The translations under genes were made by a program, and so were the position numbers. A DNA stretch of 64,000 bases, taken from assembly GCF_001190785.1 (NCBI RefSeq), contig NZ_LGSS01000001.1, forward strand, positions 62,001 to 126,000, in the 5' to 3' direction. Origin of the DNA: Gottschalkia purinilytica. Its GTDB lineage: Bacteria > Bacillota > Clostridia > Tissierellales > Gottschalkiaceae. Positions 63,965-64,000 of the stretch are shown here, in pieces (position 1 is the stretch's first letter; each line of letters begins with the position of its first letter). Below the pieces are notes generated by a model, which was given only the letters and a program-made list of their open reading frames with translations, did not search any database and was not told the DNA's origin.

Positions 63965-64000
63965 TTTGCTCCTCCTAGCATGAATATATACATAGTATAT

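Noticed and set aside
1-64000. CRISPR arrays, tRNA or rRNA genes.
   Set aside because: I saw no regularly spaced repeats, no tRNA-like cloverleaf and no rRNA stretch. The TGTTAA and GTGG repeats are short operator repeats, not arrays.

Overview
The window is one low-GC chromosome segment of a spore-forming Clostridia-class Firmicute. The spoIIGA-sigE-sigG block, a Spo0E-like phosphatase, SpoVD/SpoVE-type division proteins, A/T-rich third codon positions and frequent TTG/GTG starts with strong GGAGG sites fit Peptostreptococcaceae (Clostridioides/Paraclostridium/Romboutsia relatives). That family placement is inference. Nearly everything is on the minus strand; only ychF, a TSCPD-domain gene and a small membrane-anchored protein are on plus.

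1-7.3 kb: a two-component pair (histidine kinase cut by the window edge, plus its regulator), pgeF, nrdR, ylmC, sigG, sigE, spoIIGA and ftsZ. 7.6-22 kb: the division and cell wall (dcw) cluster, read from mraZ to sbp: mraZ, rsmH, ftsL-like, spoVD, murE, mraY, murD, ftsW/spoVE, murG, murA, ftsQ, two DUF881 genes and sbp. murF, murC, murB and ftsA are absent from it. Three exact-phase 10-bp repeats before mraZ look like the MraZ operator.

22-32 kb: a Spo0E-like small gene, lgt, an M16 peptidase pair (one with the zinc motif, one without), a membrane-anchored chelatase-like protein, then phoU-pstBACS. Two promoters, before pstS and before pstC, each carry four TGTTAA-like repeats at 11-bp phase placed identically relative to the -10 box. 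These are almost certainly Pho boxes, and they make the PhoP/PhoR-like pair at the left edge the natural candidate regulator.

33.4-42.7 kb: an accessory island downstream of ychF. It holds a decayed tyrosine integrase, a complete type I restriction-modification operon (hsdM, hsdS, a DUF6602-like PD-(D/E)XK protein, hsdR), a small conserved protein, a decayed gene resembling BREX brxA (DUF1819), and an IS3 transposase remnant whose catalytic core is deleted. Two diverged, about 96-bp direct repeats lie at its ends. It reads as a defence hotspot where one system is intact and others have decayed.

42.7-64 kb: housekeeping genes: TSCPD protein, the YIEGIA pair, an UPF0173 hydrolase, deoC-pduL, a flavoprotein, folT under a THF riboswitch, a membrane Mrr-like protein, several small envelope proteins, asnA under an asparagine T-box, a polar amino acid ABC transporter, DUF3006 plus a ComEC-like hydrolase, a J-domain/DUF5685 pair, a DUF4397 protein, rnhA, a methyltransferase and the CCA-adding enzyme.
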